Shown one piece after another: positions 17,326 through 26,322 of a DNA stretch of 64,000 bases; position 1 is the stretch's first letter; the number at the start of each line of letters is the position of its first letter. Below the pieces are notes generated by a model. It saw nothing but the letters and a program-made list of their open reading frames with translations, ran no database searches and was not told the origin of the DNA. The stretch is taken from positions 1 through 64,000 of the forward strand of contig NZ_ANNK01000091.1 of the NCBI RefSeq assembly GCF_000334155.1, read 5' to 3'. A program made the translations under genes and the position numbers. Source of the stretch: Halalkalibacterium ligniniphilum. GTDB lineage: Bacteria > Bacillota > Bacilli > Bacillales > Bacillaceae_D.

Positions 17326-17477
17326 TTGTGCATTGTCTAGAAGTAATTGGGTATTTGGTGAAAAACCGCTACAGTCCCCACTATTGTCAGTGCTGATAAA
17401 ATTGTCTATACCTACTGAGTTCATTTAGGGCGGGGATGAAAAGTAAGTCGAAGCAAAGCTAGGAGATCTGCTTTTAG
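17326..17477 (+). ncRNA. Cobalamin riboswitch aptamer, upstream copy (diverged)
   Basis: Core elements can be aligned with the better copy at 17712: TTGTGCATTGTCTAG, then GGGTATTTGGTGAAAAACC, ACAGTCCCCACTATTG, and a B12 box-like AAGCTAGGAGATCTGCTT. Several consensus bases differ (the usual box is GCCAGGAGACCTGCC), so it may be weakened. An AGGTAC/GTACCT hairpin lies at about 17525-17545 but has no T-run, so its expression platform is unclear. Confidence 0.6.
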
Positions 17478-17700
17478 TTTTATCAGCTAAGCTTTGGAGC
17501 GAAGGATAAGAATTCGATATTTGAGGTACTTCTCTTCTGTACCTTAATTAAAGGACATGCCTTTGACGTTAACCCAAAAGGATATGCTTCCTTCGAAAAG
17601 GGAATTGCTCATAAAATGGCGAGAGAGGATATTTGCTAGAAGCGTACACCGTTGATCGATTAACGTATTTATAGGAGTCTATTTATCATAAAAAACTGAA
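17478..17700 (+). other. Coding-like remnant between the two cobalamin aptamers
   Basis: Two overlapping frames look coding-like. One, without a start codon, runs 17478-17639 and contains GHAFDVNPKGYASFEKG. The other starts at an ATG near 17555 with a poor, too-close AAAGGA and reads MPLTLTQKDMLPSKRELL before stopping after about 32 codons. I cannot identify either. The simplest reading is a decayed or very short gene once controlled by the upstream aptamer. Confidence 0.3.
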
Positions 17701-17711
17701 AAATAATCAAG

Positions 17712-17876
17712 CAAAGGTGCGTTGCCAAATTGTCTGGAACGCTGAAAAGGGAAGACCGGTTAAAGTCCGGCACGGTCCCGCCACTGTATTGGGTAGTTTT
17801 ATTACAACTTGTCACTGAACCTGTTTCGGGAAGACGTAATAAAATGATGACCCTAAGTCAGGAGACCTGCCTTTGT
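17712..17876 (+). ncRNA. Cobalamin riboswitch controlling the cbi operon
   Basis: A canonical adenosylcobalamin aptamer. P1 is CAAAGG/CCTTTG, with AAAAGGGAAGACCGGTTAAAG, CCGGCACGGTCCCGCCACTG (the conserved core) and the B12 box AGTCAGGAGACCTGCC at 17857-17872. A terminator follows at 17949, then the ribosome site of cbiW. High cobalamin should therefore end transcription of the biosynthetic operon. Confidence 0.95.
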
Positions 17877-17948
17877 GTACGCCTTCAATGCCTACGGGGA
17901 AATAGGTAGAAGTGCTGGATATCCATGCTTTTTTCTACGCGCATGTTT

Positions 17949-17980
17949 ACTGCACCTCTATTTATGGGTGCAGTTTTTTT
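17949..17980 (+). terminator. Riboswitch terminator (expression platform)
   Basis: ACTGCACC pairs with GGTGCAGT and is followed by seven T residues, 70 bp after the B12 box and 55 bp before the cbiW start. Confidence 0.88.
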
Positions 17981-18035
17981 ATTGTCATGTCATCAATCAA
18001 TCAATCGATTAATAAAAATTCGGAGGAGATTAAAA

Positions 18036-18419
18036 ATGACGACTTGGAATTTAACGGGAACCCAAAAGCACATGCTGATTTGTAATGGATCAAGCTGTAT
18101 GCGTAAAGGTGGAGAAGAGGTCACGGTAGCAATTCGTGATGAAATCAAAAATCTTGGCCTTGATGAAGCCATTCATACGACACGTACACGCTGTAATGGA
18201 AGGTGCAAAGATGCATGTGTAGTGATTGTCTATCCAGAAGGAACGTGGTACAAAGCAATTGATCCAGAAATCGGTCGGAAGATTGTAAATAATTATCTCT
18301 CTGTTGAAGAGGATTTAAAGAATTATGTATCCTATCAATTTCAAGAGGACGGAATGACTCGATTAAACAAAGATGAAACGCATGAAGGAATTTTAAAAAT
18401 AGAAAAAGAGAAAGCATAA
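18036..18419 (+). CDS. cbiW: CbiW, [2Fe-2S] ferredoxin-like protein of the cobalamin operon
   Basis: The 127-aa protein has the thioredoxin-like [2Fe-2S] ferredoxin pattern: CNGSSCMRKG, then CNGRCKDACVV. It may pass electrons to reductive steps of corrin synthesis; the exact role is not established. ATG 18036 follows GGAGGAG. The reading frame stays open upstream to 17925, but those codons run through the riboswitch terminator and are not translated under this model. It is the first gene of an operon with the order W-H60-X-J-C-D-ET-L-F-G-A described for B. megaterium. Confidence 0.85.
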   Translation: MTTWNLTGTQKHMLICNGSSCMRKGGEEVTVAIRDEIKNLGLDEAIHTTRTRCNGRCKDACVVIVYPEGTWYKAIDPEIGRKIVNNYLSVEEDLKNYVSYQFQEDGMTRLNKDETHEGILKIEKEKA

Positions 18420-18554
18420 TCAGCCTTTTGAATTTCATACTAACTAGGCAGAATGACTTCCTCAATTTAAAAGACAACATCTAAGGGAGCGGCATCAGAA
18501 TAAAATGGCATTACTTCAGATTGATACGCGGGAGAATAAAAGGAGGCGTTCGTA

Positions 18555-20201
18555 ATGGTTGGAAAGTTACTCGTTGTTGGCTTTGGACCTGGTAGCTTCG
18601 AACACATCACCAAACGTGCACAGGAAGCTATTCAAGAAAGTGATTGTGTGATCGGTTATAAAACCTATGTCGAGCTCATTCAAGACTTATTAATCGATCA
18701 GGAGATTATTAGCACAGGAATGTCCGAAGAAGTAACACGGGCGCAAGCGGCTGTACGTCTTGCAGAAGAAGGAAAAAAGGTTGCGGTTATTTCAAGTGGT
18801 GATGCTGGTGTATACGGCATGGCAGGCCTTATTTATGAAGTGTTAATTGAAAAAGGCTGGACAGAAGAAAAAGGTGTTGATGTAGAGGTCATACCAGGGA
18901 TTTCTGCGATTAATTCATGCGCTTCCTTGTTAGGTGCACCTGTCATGCATGATGCATGTACGATAAGTTTAAGTGACCATTTAACACCTTGGAAGCTGAT
19001 TGAAAAACGAATTGATGCTGCGGCACAGGCCGATTTTGTCATTGCCCTATATAATCCAAAAAGCGGGCGCAGAACGAGACAAATTGTCGAAGCCCAAAAA
19101 ATTCTACTAAAATATCGTTCCCCTGACACCCCTGTTGGTCTTGTTAAAAGTGCCTATCGTGATAGAGAAAAGGTGATTCTTACAAATTTAAGCGAGATGC
19201 TGGAACATGATATTGGCATGCTAACGACCGTTGTTATAGGTAACTCTTCAACGTTTCTCTATGATAATAAAATGATTACACCACGGGGATACCAGCGAAA
19301 ATACACACTTCATACGACTGAACAGCGATTGCGGCCACATGAGAGATTACGACACGAGAATGAACCTTGGGCTCTGCATCAAGGAAAAGAGGATAATGTT
19401 ACGAACAAACAAGAGAAGATTGCAATAGCCGAGAAGCCTAGGGAAAGTACTTTAAGTATCGCAACAGAAGCTCTTGAGCGTGTTCGTATGCAGACTGAGG
19501 AAACAAAAGCGGATGACACTAAGCCTATTGCACCTGTTCAACAACAAATTGAATCAATTTTTGAACTAGCGGTTAGTCCAGGGATTGTTAACAAAAAGTT
19601 TACACCTGTTCAAATGATGACGCTCGCTGAAGTCGTTGGTGACAAAGGAAGCATGGAGTACACGCCTCATCATCAGATAATTTTAAGCATTCCGACAACA
19701 GATCCTGATGTGATTACAAAAAAGTTAACAGAGGTTGGCTTTATATTAAATCCAGTGGGTGACGTCTTTCAACTAAAAGCTTGTGACTTTTGTGAAGGGG
19801 AGAAAAAAGATTCGATTCCCTATGCAGAGGAGCTACATAAAAAGCTTGGTGGCATCGAGCTTCCAAAAGAGCTAAAGCTAGGATTTAACGGCTGTGGGAT
19901 GGCTTGCTACGGAGCAGTAAATGATGATATTGGCATCGTCTTTCGAAAAGGAAAGTTTGACTTGTTTTTAGGTGCTAAAACGGTCGGTCGAACAGCTCAT
20001 CCTGGACAAGCGGTTGCAGAAGGGATCGAGCCTGATAAAATCGTAGAAACCATTGAAAAGATTATTTATGAGTACAAGGAAAAAGGGCATCCAAATGAGC
20101 GGTTCTTTAAGTATTTTAAACGTGTTCAAGAGGTACAAGGCTTCAAGTACAAAGACATCGCTCCAAAAATTGAACTAGAGCCTGCCCCGTGTGGTGACTA
20201 A
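18555..20201 (+). CDS. cbiH60: CbiH60, cobalt-factor III methyltransferase with Fe-S domain
   Basis: A fusion of a precorrin-3B/cobalt-factor III C17-methyltransferase (residues ~1-245; VGFGPGSFEHIT, SSGDAGVYGMAGL, LYNPKSGRR) with a C-terminal sulfite/nitrite-reductase-like domain (~335-548). CDFC and GCGMACYG supply the cysteines for a [4Fe-4S] cluster. The enzyme methylates C17 and contracts the ring. The linker (~246-335) is charged and poorly conserved. AAAAGGAGG precedes the ATG. Confidence 0.92.
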   Translation: MVGKLLVVGFGPGSFEHITKRAQEAIQESDCVIGYKTYVELIQDLLIDQEIISTGMSEEVTRAQAAVRLAEEGKKVAVISSGDAGVYGMAGLIYEVLIEKGWTEEKGVDVEVIPGISAINSCASLLGAPVMHDACTISLSDHLTPWKLIEKRIDAAAQADFVIALYNPKSGRRTRQIVEAQKILLKYRSPDTPVGLVKSAYRDREKVILTNLSEMLEHDIGMLTTVVIGNSSTFLYDNKMITPRGYQRKYTLHTTEQRLRPHERLRHENEPWALHQGKEDNVTNKQEKIAIAEKPRESTLSIATEALERVRMQTEETKADDTKPIAPVQQQIESIFELAVSPGIVNKKFTPVQMMTLAEVVGDKGSMEYTPHHQIILSIPTTDPDVITKKLTEVGFILNPVGDVFQLKACDFCEGEKKDSIPYAEELHKKLGGIELPKELKLGFNGCGMACYGAVNDDIGIVFRKGKFDLFLGAKTVGRTAHPGQAVAEGIEPDKIVETIEKIIYEYKEKGHPNERFFKYFKRVQEVQGFKYKDIAPKIELEPAPCGD

Positions 20202-20237
20202 ATAAGTATGACACATTGTAAGGATTAAAGGAGGAGT

Positions 20238-21113
20238 TTGAACATGAAAGCAGTATTATTAGTCGGGCACGGAAGTCGGGACCCTGAAGGTAATGAACAA
20301 GTAAGGCAATCAATTGAACAATTAAAATCGCAAATTGAGGAGAATTTTTTGCTTGAAACATGTTTCCTAGAGTTTGAATCACCGAATGTCAATCAAGGAA
20401 TTGATACTTGCGTTGCAAAAGGAGCAACACATGTTTATGTAATCCCAATCATGCTCCTTGCAGCAGGTCATTCAAAAATACATATTCCAGCTGCAATCGA
20501 CCAAGCAAAAGAAACCTATCCAGATGTTCATTTTACTTATGGAAGGCCGATCGGCATGCATCAAGAAACGATTGAAATTTGTAAAAGCCGCTTACAAGAG
20601 GTAGAAGAACTACCTACTGAAAAAGATGAAGAAACCGCCATTTTATTGCTAGGAAGAGGCGGCAGTGACCCTGATGCGAACAGTGATTTATATAAAATTA
20701 CGCGTTTGTTGTGGGAAAATCTAAATTATAAAATTGTTGAAACAGCTTTTATGGGGGTGACCGATCCCCTTGTACGTGAGGGGGTTGAGCGTTGTATAAA
20801 GCTAGGCGCAAAACGAGTGATTATACTTCCGTATTTTTTATTTACAGGAATCCTAATTAAACGTTTAGAAGAGATGATTGTAGAATTTGAAGCAGAGTAT
20901 CCTGGTTGTGAATTTAAGTTGGCCGAGTATTTTGGTTTTCACACAAAACTGCAAACGATCTTGCTTGACCGTATTCATGAAGCACTCCAAGAAAATGTCA
21001 AAATGAACTGTGATACGTGTCAATATCGCATTGCTGCGATGGAACATATTGATCACCATCATCACGACCATCACCACCATCACCACCATCATCATGAGGT
21101 GCATAAATCATGA
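20238..21113 (+). CDS. cbiX: CbiX, sirohydrochlorin cobaltochelatase with His-rich tail
   Basis: A long-form CbiX (291 aa) that inserts Co2+ into sirohydrochlorin. It has two chelatase-like repeats, each starting with a GHGS/GRGG motif (LLVGHGSRDPEGN near the start and LLLGRGGSDPDAN near residue 137). The C-terminus has MNCDTC, the MXCXXC motif reported to bind a [4Fe-4S] cluster in B. megaterium CbiX. A tail follows with 15 histidines among the last 23 residues, probably a metal store. GGAGGAG precedes the ATG. Its stop overlaps the cbiJ start. Confidence 0.93.
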   Translation: MNMKAVLLVGHGSRDPEGNEQVRQSIEQLKSQIEENFLLETCFLEFESPNVNQGIDTCVAKGATHVYVIPIMLLAAGHSKIHIPAAIDQAKETYPDVHFTYGRPIGMHQETIEICKSRLQEVEELPTEKDEETAILLLGRGGSDPDANSDLYKITRLLWENLNYKIVETAFMGVTDPLVREGVERCIKLGAKRVIILPYFLFTGILIKRLEEMIVEFEAEYPGCEFKLAEYFGFHTKLQTILLDRIHEALQENVKMNCDTCQYRIAAMEHIDHHHHDHHHHHHHHHEVHKS

Positions 21114-21874
21114 TTCTTTGCTTAGCTGGAACAAGTGATGCAAGGGCGTTGGCACTTGAAATTAAAAAAGCCGGTTATTCCATTTTAACGACTGTTGTAA
21201 CTGAAAATGCAGGGAAAGAAATGAAGGCATATGGGCTAGATGTCCATGTTGGTCGCTTGACAAGTGAGCAATTTGCTTCCTTTATTGAACAGCATGGGGT
21301 AAAAGCCGTAGTTGATGCGAGCCATCCATTCGCGGAAGAAGCGAGTAAAAATGCGATTCAAGGGGCAGCACATGCAAATGTTCCTTATATTCGTTATGAA
21401 AGAGAGACTCAGACATTTCAACAGAAAAATGTTACGGTTGTATCGAGCTACGGGGAAGCGGCAGAAAAAGCAGCAGAGAAAAAAGGCGTGATTATGCTAA
21501 CAACAGGAAGCAAAACACTACAAATTTTTGCTGAAAAACTATTGAATCTACCTGACACTCGTGTTGTTGCACGGATGCTTCCACGAAAGGATAACATGGA
21601 GAAATGTGAACAGCTCGGTTTTCCGCAAAAAGACATTGTGGCGATCCAAGGTCCTTTTAGTAAAGAGTTTAATCGGGCACTATACAAACAATATGGGGTC
21701 ACTGTAATGGTAACAAAAGAAAGCGGTAAAGTAGGCACCGTTGATGAAAAAGTAGAGGCGGCAGCAGAGCTTGGCATTGAAACGATCATGATTAAGCGCC
21801 CTTCTGTTGAATACGGGACCGTTTACTCTGATTTTACAGCTGTTATAAATCATTTAAATCAAACGTTCGAATAA
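21110..21874 (+). CDS. cbiJ: CbiJ, cobalt-precorrin-6A reductase
   Basis: The 254-aa protein has the CbiJ/CobK pattern: LCLAGTSDARALA, VVDASHPFAEEASKNA, MLTTGSKTL, VVARMLPR and VTKESGKVGTVDEKVEAA. It reduces cobalt-precorrin-6A with a nicotinamide cofactor. The start overlaps the cbiX stop by 4 bp. Confidence 0.92.
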   Translation: MILCLAGTSDARALALEIKKAGYSILTTVVTENAGKEMKAYGLDVHVGRLTSEQFASFIEQHGVKAVVDASHPFAEEASKNAIQGAAHANVPYIRYERETQTFQQKNVTVVSSYGEAAEKAAEKKGVIMLTTGSKTLQIFAEKLLNLPDTRVVARMLPRKDNMEKCEQLGFPQKDIVAIQGPFSKEFNRALYKQYGVTVMVTKESGKVGTVDEKVEAAAELGIETIMIKRPSVEYGTVYSDFTAVINHLNQTFE

Positions 21875-21892
21875 ATATGGAGGAGAGTTTTT

Positions 21893-22540
21893 ATGGATTT
21901 TCATACAGAGTTTAAGCCAATTACAATTCAGCCTCAAGAAATTGAAGGAAAAAGCTTTGAAGTCATTGATGAGGAATTTGGAGAACATTCGTTCACAGAA
22001 GAGCAATATCCAATTGTTCAAAGAGTGATTCATGCTTCAGCGGACTTTGAGTTAGGGCGTAGTCTTGTTTTCCATCCGAAAGCAATTGAGGCTGGAATTC
22101 AAGCGGTTCGAAGTGGAAAAATTGTTTATGCCGATGTCCAAATGGTTCAAGCTGGTGTGAGCAAACCGAGAATTGAGAAGTTTGGAGGAAAAGTCAAGGT
22201 TTATATCTCTGATCAGGATGTCATCGAAGAGGCGAAACGCCTGAATACAACAAGAGCGATTATTTCTGTTAGAAAAGCATTAGAGGAATGTGACGGCGGG
22301 ATTTTTGCGATTGGAAATGCCCCAACAGCATTACTTGAGCTCATTCGCCTTGTAAAGGAAGGTGTGGCAAAGCCAGGGCTAATCATTGGTTTGCCTGTTG
22401 GATTTATTTCAGCAGCTGAATCGAAGGAAGAATTAGCGAAACTGGATGTGCCTTTTATCACAAATGTCGGTCGGAAAGGCGGTAGTACCGTTACAGTTGC
22501 AGCGTTAAATGCAATTTCAATCCTCGCTGAAAAGGCATAA
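21893..22540 (+). CDS. cbiC: CbiC, cobalt-precorrin-8 methylmutase
   Basis: The 215-aa protein is CbiC/CobH-like. RVIHASADFELG places the presumed catalytic histidine at H47, and AIGNAPTALLEL and GLPVGFISAAESKEEL are family blocks. It moves a methyl group from C11 to C12 to form cobyrinate. ATGGAGGAG precedes the start. It lies 3 bp before cbiD. Confidence 0.93.
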   Translation: MDFHTEFKPITIQPQEIEGKSFEVIDEEFGEHSFTEEQYPIVQRVIHASADFELGRSLVFHPKAIEAGIQAVRSGKIVYADVQMVQAGVSKPRIEKFGGKVKVYISDQDVIEEAKRLNTTRAIISVRKALEECDGGIFAIGNAPTALLELIRLVKEGVAKPGLIIGLPVGFISAAESKEELAKLDVPFITNVGRKGGSTVTVAALNAISILAEKA

Positions 22541-22543
22541 ACA

Positions 22544-23653
22544 ATGATGGAAAATATGAAAAAAAAGAAAGAAATGCGTCATGGATACACAACAGGGGCA
22601 TGTGCAACAGCAACAACTAAAGCAGCATTAATTGCTTTGATTTCTGGAGAACCACAAACAGAGGCAACCATTTATCTACCAATTAAAAAATTTGCCACGT
22701 TTGAGATGGTGAGCTGTGAAAGGGTCGGACAAGGAGTAGAAGCAGGCACCATTAAAGACGGTGGCGATGATCCGGATGCTACGCATGGTGCTTTAATTAA
22801 ATCAACCGTGTCTTGGAGTGACACTCCAGGAATTACGTTGGAAGGGGGGATAGGGGTTGGTCGTGTGACAAAGGCGGGACTGCCCGTTCCGGTAGGTGAA
22901 GCTGCGATCAATCCTGTTCCTCGAAAAATGATCCTTGAAACCGTTAATGAGGTATTGGAAAAGCACGGGATTTCTAAAGGGGTAAACGTCGTAATTTCTG
23001 TTCCAGATGGTGAGGAAATCGCCAAAAAAACCTTAAATAGTCGCTTAGGGATTATTGGAGGCATCTCAATTTTAGGAACTAGAGGGACCGTGGTTCCTTT
23101 TTCTAGCTCTGCTTATATGGCAAGTATCGTACAAGCAATCAGTGTAGCGAGAGCAAGCAACTGCGATCATGTCGTCATAACAACAGGGGGCAGAAGTGAG
23201 AAGTTAGGAATGAAGCAGTACCCAGACCTGCCTGAGGAAGCGTTTATTGAAATGGGAGATTTTGTTGGGTTTACGTTAAAACAATGTAAACGACAAGGAA
23301 TCAAAAAGGTATCCATGGTCGGCATGATGGGAAAGTTTTCAAAAGTTGCCCAAGGTGTTATGATGGTTCACTCCAAAAGCGCTCCTGTTGATTTTCATTT
23401 CTTAGCAGAAGTAGCTGGAAAAGCAGGTGCAAATGAATCCATCCTGGAACAAGTGCGTGAGGCGAACACTGCTTCTCAAGTTGGGGATCTGTTATATGAA
23501 AATAATTTTGCCGATTTCTTTAGAATCCTTTGTGAACATTGCTGTTCGTCAGGTTTAAAGGAAGTTGGAGGCGGTCTTTTTATTGAAACAAGCTTATATT
23601 CGATGAAAGGAACGTTTTTTGGAAAGGCGGCTATTGATGAAAGAGAACATTAA
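22544..23653 (+). CDS. cbiD: CbiD, cobalt-precorrin-5B C1-methyltransferase
   Basis: The 369-aa protein is recognised by [18 protein letters not shown] (GYTTG.CA.A core), [21 protein letters not shown] and [12 protein letters not shown]. It methylates C1 in the anaerobic corrin route, so this operon belongs to the early-cobalt pathway. Its 3' end overlaps the cbiET start by 17 bp. Confidence 0.93.
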   Translation: MMENMKKKKEMRHGYTTGACATATTKAALIALISGEPQTEATIYLPIKKFATFEMVSCERVGQGVEAGTIKDGGDDPDATHGALIKSTVSWSDTPGITLEGGIGVGRVTKAGLPVPVGEAAINPVPRKMILETVNEVLEKHGISKGVNVVISVPDGEEIAKKTLNSRLGIIGGISILGTRGTVVPFSSSAYMASIVQAISVARASNCDHVVITTGGRSEKLGMKQYPDLPEEAFIEMGDFVGFTLKQCKRQGIKKVSMVGMMGKFSKVAQGVMMVHSKSAPVDFHFLAEVAGKAGANESILEQVREANTASQVGDLLYENNFADFFRILCEHCCSSGLKEVGGGLFIETSLYSMKGTFFGKAAIDEREH

Positions 23654-24851
23654 AATGATTGGGATCGGAGATGAAGGAAAGGAAAGTCTCCTCCCATTGT
23701 ATGAAAAGTGGATTGATGAAAGTGAAGTATTAATAGGCGGAGAAAGGCAACTGTCTGTCTTTCCAGATTATCAAGGTGAAAAGGTTGTCATAAAAGGCGG
23801 ACTTCAATCACTTGTGGAACAATTACAAAACGAAACAAGACGTGTTGTGATTCTCGCATCAGGAGATCCTTTATTTTATGGAATTGGCGGCTATTTATCG
23901 AAAAAGGTGGAGCTCGACATTTATCCTTATTTAAGCTCGATACAGCTTGCTTTTTCAAAAATAAAAGAACGCTGGCACGATGCTTACATAACAAGTGTCC
24001 ATGGACGAAGTATGGATGGGCTTGTTCAGCGTATTGATGGGCAATCAACGGTAGCACTGCTTACCGATTCGGATAATCACCCAGGACGTATTGGGGATTA
24101 TCTACTTTCATATGGTATGACAGAGTATCGTGCGTTTGTCGCTGAAAATCTTGGTGGAAAGAATGAACGTTGCAGTTGGTACGAGCTAGGAGATTTAAGC
24201 TCGGTAGATTTTTCCCCACTAAATGTCGTGATTTTAAAAAAAGTGGCAGAAGGTCCATCTTGGGCGTTTGGAATTAACGATGAAGAGTTTTATCAAAGAA
24301 AGCCTGAAAAAGGGTTGCTTACAAAAAAAGAAATTAGAACCTTAAGCTTGGCTGCACTAAATTTAAAAAAAGATAGTGTTTTTTGGGATATAGGAACGTG
24401 TACAGGATCAATGGCAATTGAAGCGGCGAGGATCGCGAAAGAAGGAAAAGTCTTTGCAATTGAAAAAAATGAGCATGATTTAAAAAATTGTCGGCTAAAC
24501 ATGGTGAAGTTTCGCACAGATTTTCACGTTGTCCAAGGAAAAGCACCAGAAAAGCTCGACCATTTTTTAGATCCAGATGCCGTTTTTATTGGCGGGACAG
24601 CCGGTGGAATGGAGGATATTCTTGACGTTTGCTGTTCACGGCTAAAGGCTAGCGGTCGAATTGTCTTAAACGCCGTCACAATTGAAAATTTGGTCCAAGC
24701 AGTAGAAGGCTTTAAAAAAAGAGGCTTTGAGACTGAGATAACACTTGCGCAAATTTCACGAAGTAAACCAATTCTTAATCTAACTCGTTTTGATGCATTA
24801 AACCCGATATACATTATTACAGCAAAGCGCAAAGAGAGGAATGGAACATGA
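23637..24851 (+). CDS. cbiET: CbiET, precorrin-6Y methyltransferase/decarboxylase fusion
   Basis: A bifunctional protein of 404 aa. The N-terminal CbiE domain (1-~205) has [13 protein letters not shown] and [14 protein letters not shown]. The C-terminal CbiT domain (~215-404) has the SAM-binding block [17 protein letters not shown] and [15 protein letters not shown]. It methylates C5 and C15 and removes the C12 acetate carboxyl group. ATG 23637 follows GGAAAGG at 9 bases; TTG 23619 is in frame but has no better site. Confidence 0.92.
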   Translation: MKENIKMIGIGDEGKESLLPLYEKWIDESEVLIGGERQLSVFPDYQGEKVVIKGGLQSLVEQLQNETRRVVILASGDPLFYGIGGYLSKKVELDIYPYLSSIQLAFSKIKERWHDAYITSVHGRSMDGLVQRIDGQSTVALLTDSDNHPGRIGDYLLSYGMTEYRAFVAENLGGKNERCSWYELGDLSSVDFSPLNVVILKKVAEGPSWAFGINDEEFYQRKPEKGLLTKKEIRTLSLAALNLKKDSVFWDIGTCTGSMAIEAARIAKEGKVFAIEKNEHDLKNCRLNMVKFRTDFHVVQGKAPEKLDHFLDPDAVFIGGTAGGMEDILDVCCSRLKASGRIVLNAVTIENLVQAVEGFKKRGFETEITLAQISRSKPILNLTRFDALNPIYIITAKRKERNGT

Positions 24852-25549
24852 TAGGAACATTGTATGGTTTAGGAGTAGGACCTGGAGATCCTGAGCTTTT
24901 GACGGTCAAAGCGTTTCGGAAGCTGAAGGAGTCGCCAGTTATCGCCTACCCGAAAAAAAGAAAAGGGAGTAAAAGCTACGCTCAACGTATCATTGATGTC
25001 TACGTAAATCCTAGTGAAAAAGAAATGCTGGGGCTTGTGTTTCCGATGACAAAAGATCCGGTAATCCTTGAACGGGAATGGTCCAATACGGTCGAAGCTG
25101 TCTGGGAAAAACTACGGGAGGGAAAAGATGTTGCGTTTGTTACCGAAGGGGACCCTCTATTGTATAGTACATTCATTCATATGATGAACCTGATGAAGGA
25201 GCGCTATCCTGAAGTCTTGATACAGACTGTACCAGGTATTTCTTCGATTAATGGTGCGGCATCCAGACTTGGTATTGCCCTTGCTGAAGGGGATGATCAT
25301 GTGGCGATTATTCCAGCAAGAGATGATTATGAAACGATGAAAAAAGCAATTGTTGAGAATGATTGTGTCATTTTTATTAAAGTGGCAAAGGTAATAGATT
25401 TAATGCTTCGTATTCTTCGTGAGCTTGATTTACTTGACCGAGCTTCTGTCGTCACGAAAGTAACCTCTGATGAAGAAATTGTTTGGAACGTTCAAGAACT
25501 AGAGCGAGCGGAACTCGAATATTTAACGTTAATGGTGGTTAGAAAATAA
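24848..25549 (+). CDS. cbiL: CbiL, cobalt-factor II C20-methyltransferase
   Basis: A 233-aa tetrapyrrole methylase with [34 protein letters not shown] and [17 protein letters not shown]. The ATG overlaps the cbiET stop (ATGA), and its own stop overlaps the cbiF start (TAATG). Confidence 0.93.
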   Translation: MIGTLYGLGVGPGDPELLTVKAFRKLKESPVIAYPKKRKGSKSYAQRIIDVYVNPSEKEMLGLVFPMTKDPVILEREWSNTVEAVWEKLREGKDVAFVTEGDPLLYSTFIHMMNLMKERYPEVLIQTVPGISSINGAASRLGIALAEGDDHVAIIPARDDYETMKKAIVENDCVIFIKVAKVIDLMLRILRELDLLDRASVVTKVTSDEEIVWNVQELERAELEYLTLMVVRK

Positions 25550-26322
25550 TGAAAATAACGATTATCGGTGCAGGACCCGGAGATCCTGATTTAATTACTG
25601 TAAAAGGCTTAAAGCTGCTTCAAGAAGCAGACGTTGTTATGTATGCCGACTCCCTTGTTAGTACTGAGCTAATTGAACGAGCAAAACCGAATGCGGAAGT
25701 CATTAAAACGGCAGGCATGCATTTGGAGGAAATGGTTGCGCTTATGGTGGACCGAGTACAAAAGAATAAAAAAGTCGTGCGTGTCCATACAGGTGATCCA
25801 GCTGTATATGGAGCGACGATGGAGCAGATTGCTCTTTTACATAAAGAAGGCATTAAAGTTGATATTATACCAGGTGTCAGCTCTGTGTTTGCTGCAGCTG
25901 CCGCAGTAGGTGCCGAATTAACGATTCCTGACTTAACCCAAACGGTGATTTTAACCCGTGCTGAAGGGCGTACACCAGTTCCTGACACAGAAAAGCTTCG
26001 GGATTTAGCAAAGCACCATTGCACCGTTGCCTTATTTTTAAGTGCGACACTAACAAAAAAAATTGTTAAGGAGTTTCTCGATGCAGGTTGGAGCGAGAAA
26101 ACTCCTGTTGCTGTTGTATATAAAGCAACATGGCCAGATCAAAAAATTCTTCGTTCGACACTTGAGCGCCTTGATGAAGACATGAAAGCAAATGGCATGC
26201 GCAAGCAAGCAATGATTTTAGCTGGATGGGCACTCGATGAACAGATTCATAATAAAGACTACCGATCAAAGCTCTATGACAAAGCATTTACGCATGGTTT
26301 TCGAAAAGGAGTGAAAGAATGA
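25549..26322 (+). CDS. cbiF: CbiF, cobalt-precorrin-4 C11-methyltransferase
   Basis: A 257-aa tetrapyrrole methylase with IIGAGPGDPDLITVKG, VVRVHTGDPAVYGATMEQ, IIPGVSSVFAAAA and VILTRAEGRTPVP. It overlaps both neighbours in the operon, which favours coupled translation. Confidence 0.93.
   Translation: MKITIIGAGPGDPDLITVKGLKLLQEADVVMYADSLVSTELIERAKPNAEVIKTAGMHLEEMVALMVDRVQKNKKVVRVHTGDPAVYGATMEQIALLHKEGIKVDIIPGVSSVFAAAAAVGAELTIPDLTQTVILTRAEGRTPVPDTEKLRDLAKHHCTVALFLSATLTKKIVKEFLDAGWSEKTPVAVVYKATWPDQKILRSTLERLDEDMKANGMRKQAMILAGWALDEQIHNKDYRSKLYDKAFTHGFRKGVKE

Noticed and set aside
17925-18035. N-terminal extension of CbiW
   Set aside because: The extra codons run through the riboswitch terminator; GGAGGAG directly precedes ATG 18036, where family similarity begins.
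20865-21104. CAT/CAC-rich tract and the Met/Val-rich antisense frame over it
   Set aside because: The tract encodes the histidine-rich tail of CbiX, a known feature of this protein; the antisense frame is its shadow, and the tract is not an independent repeat.
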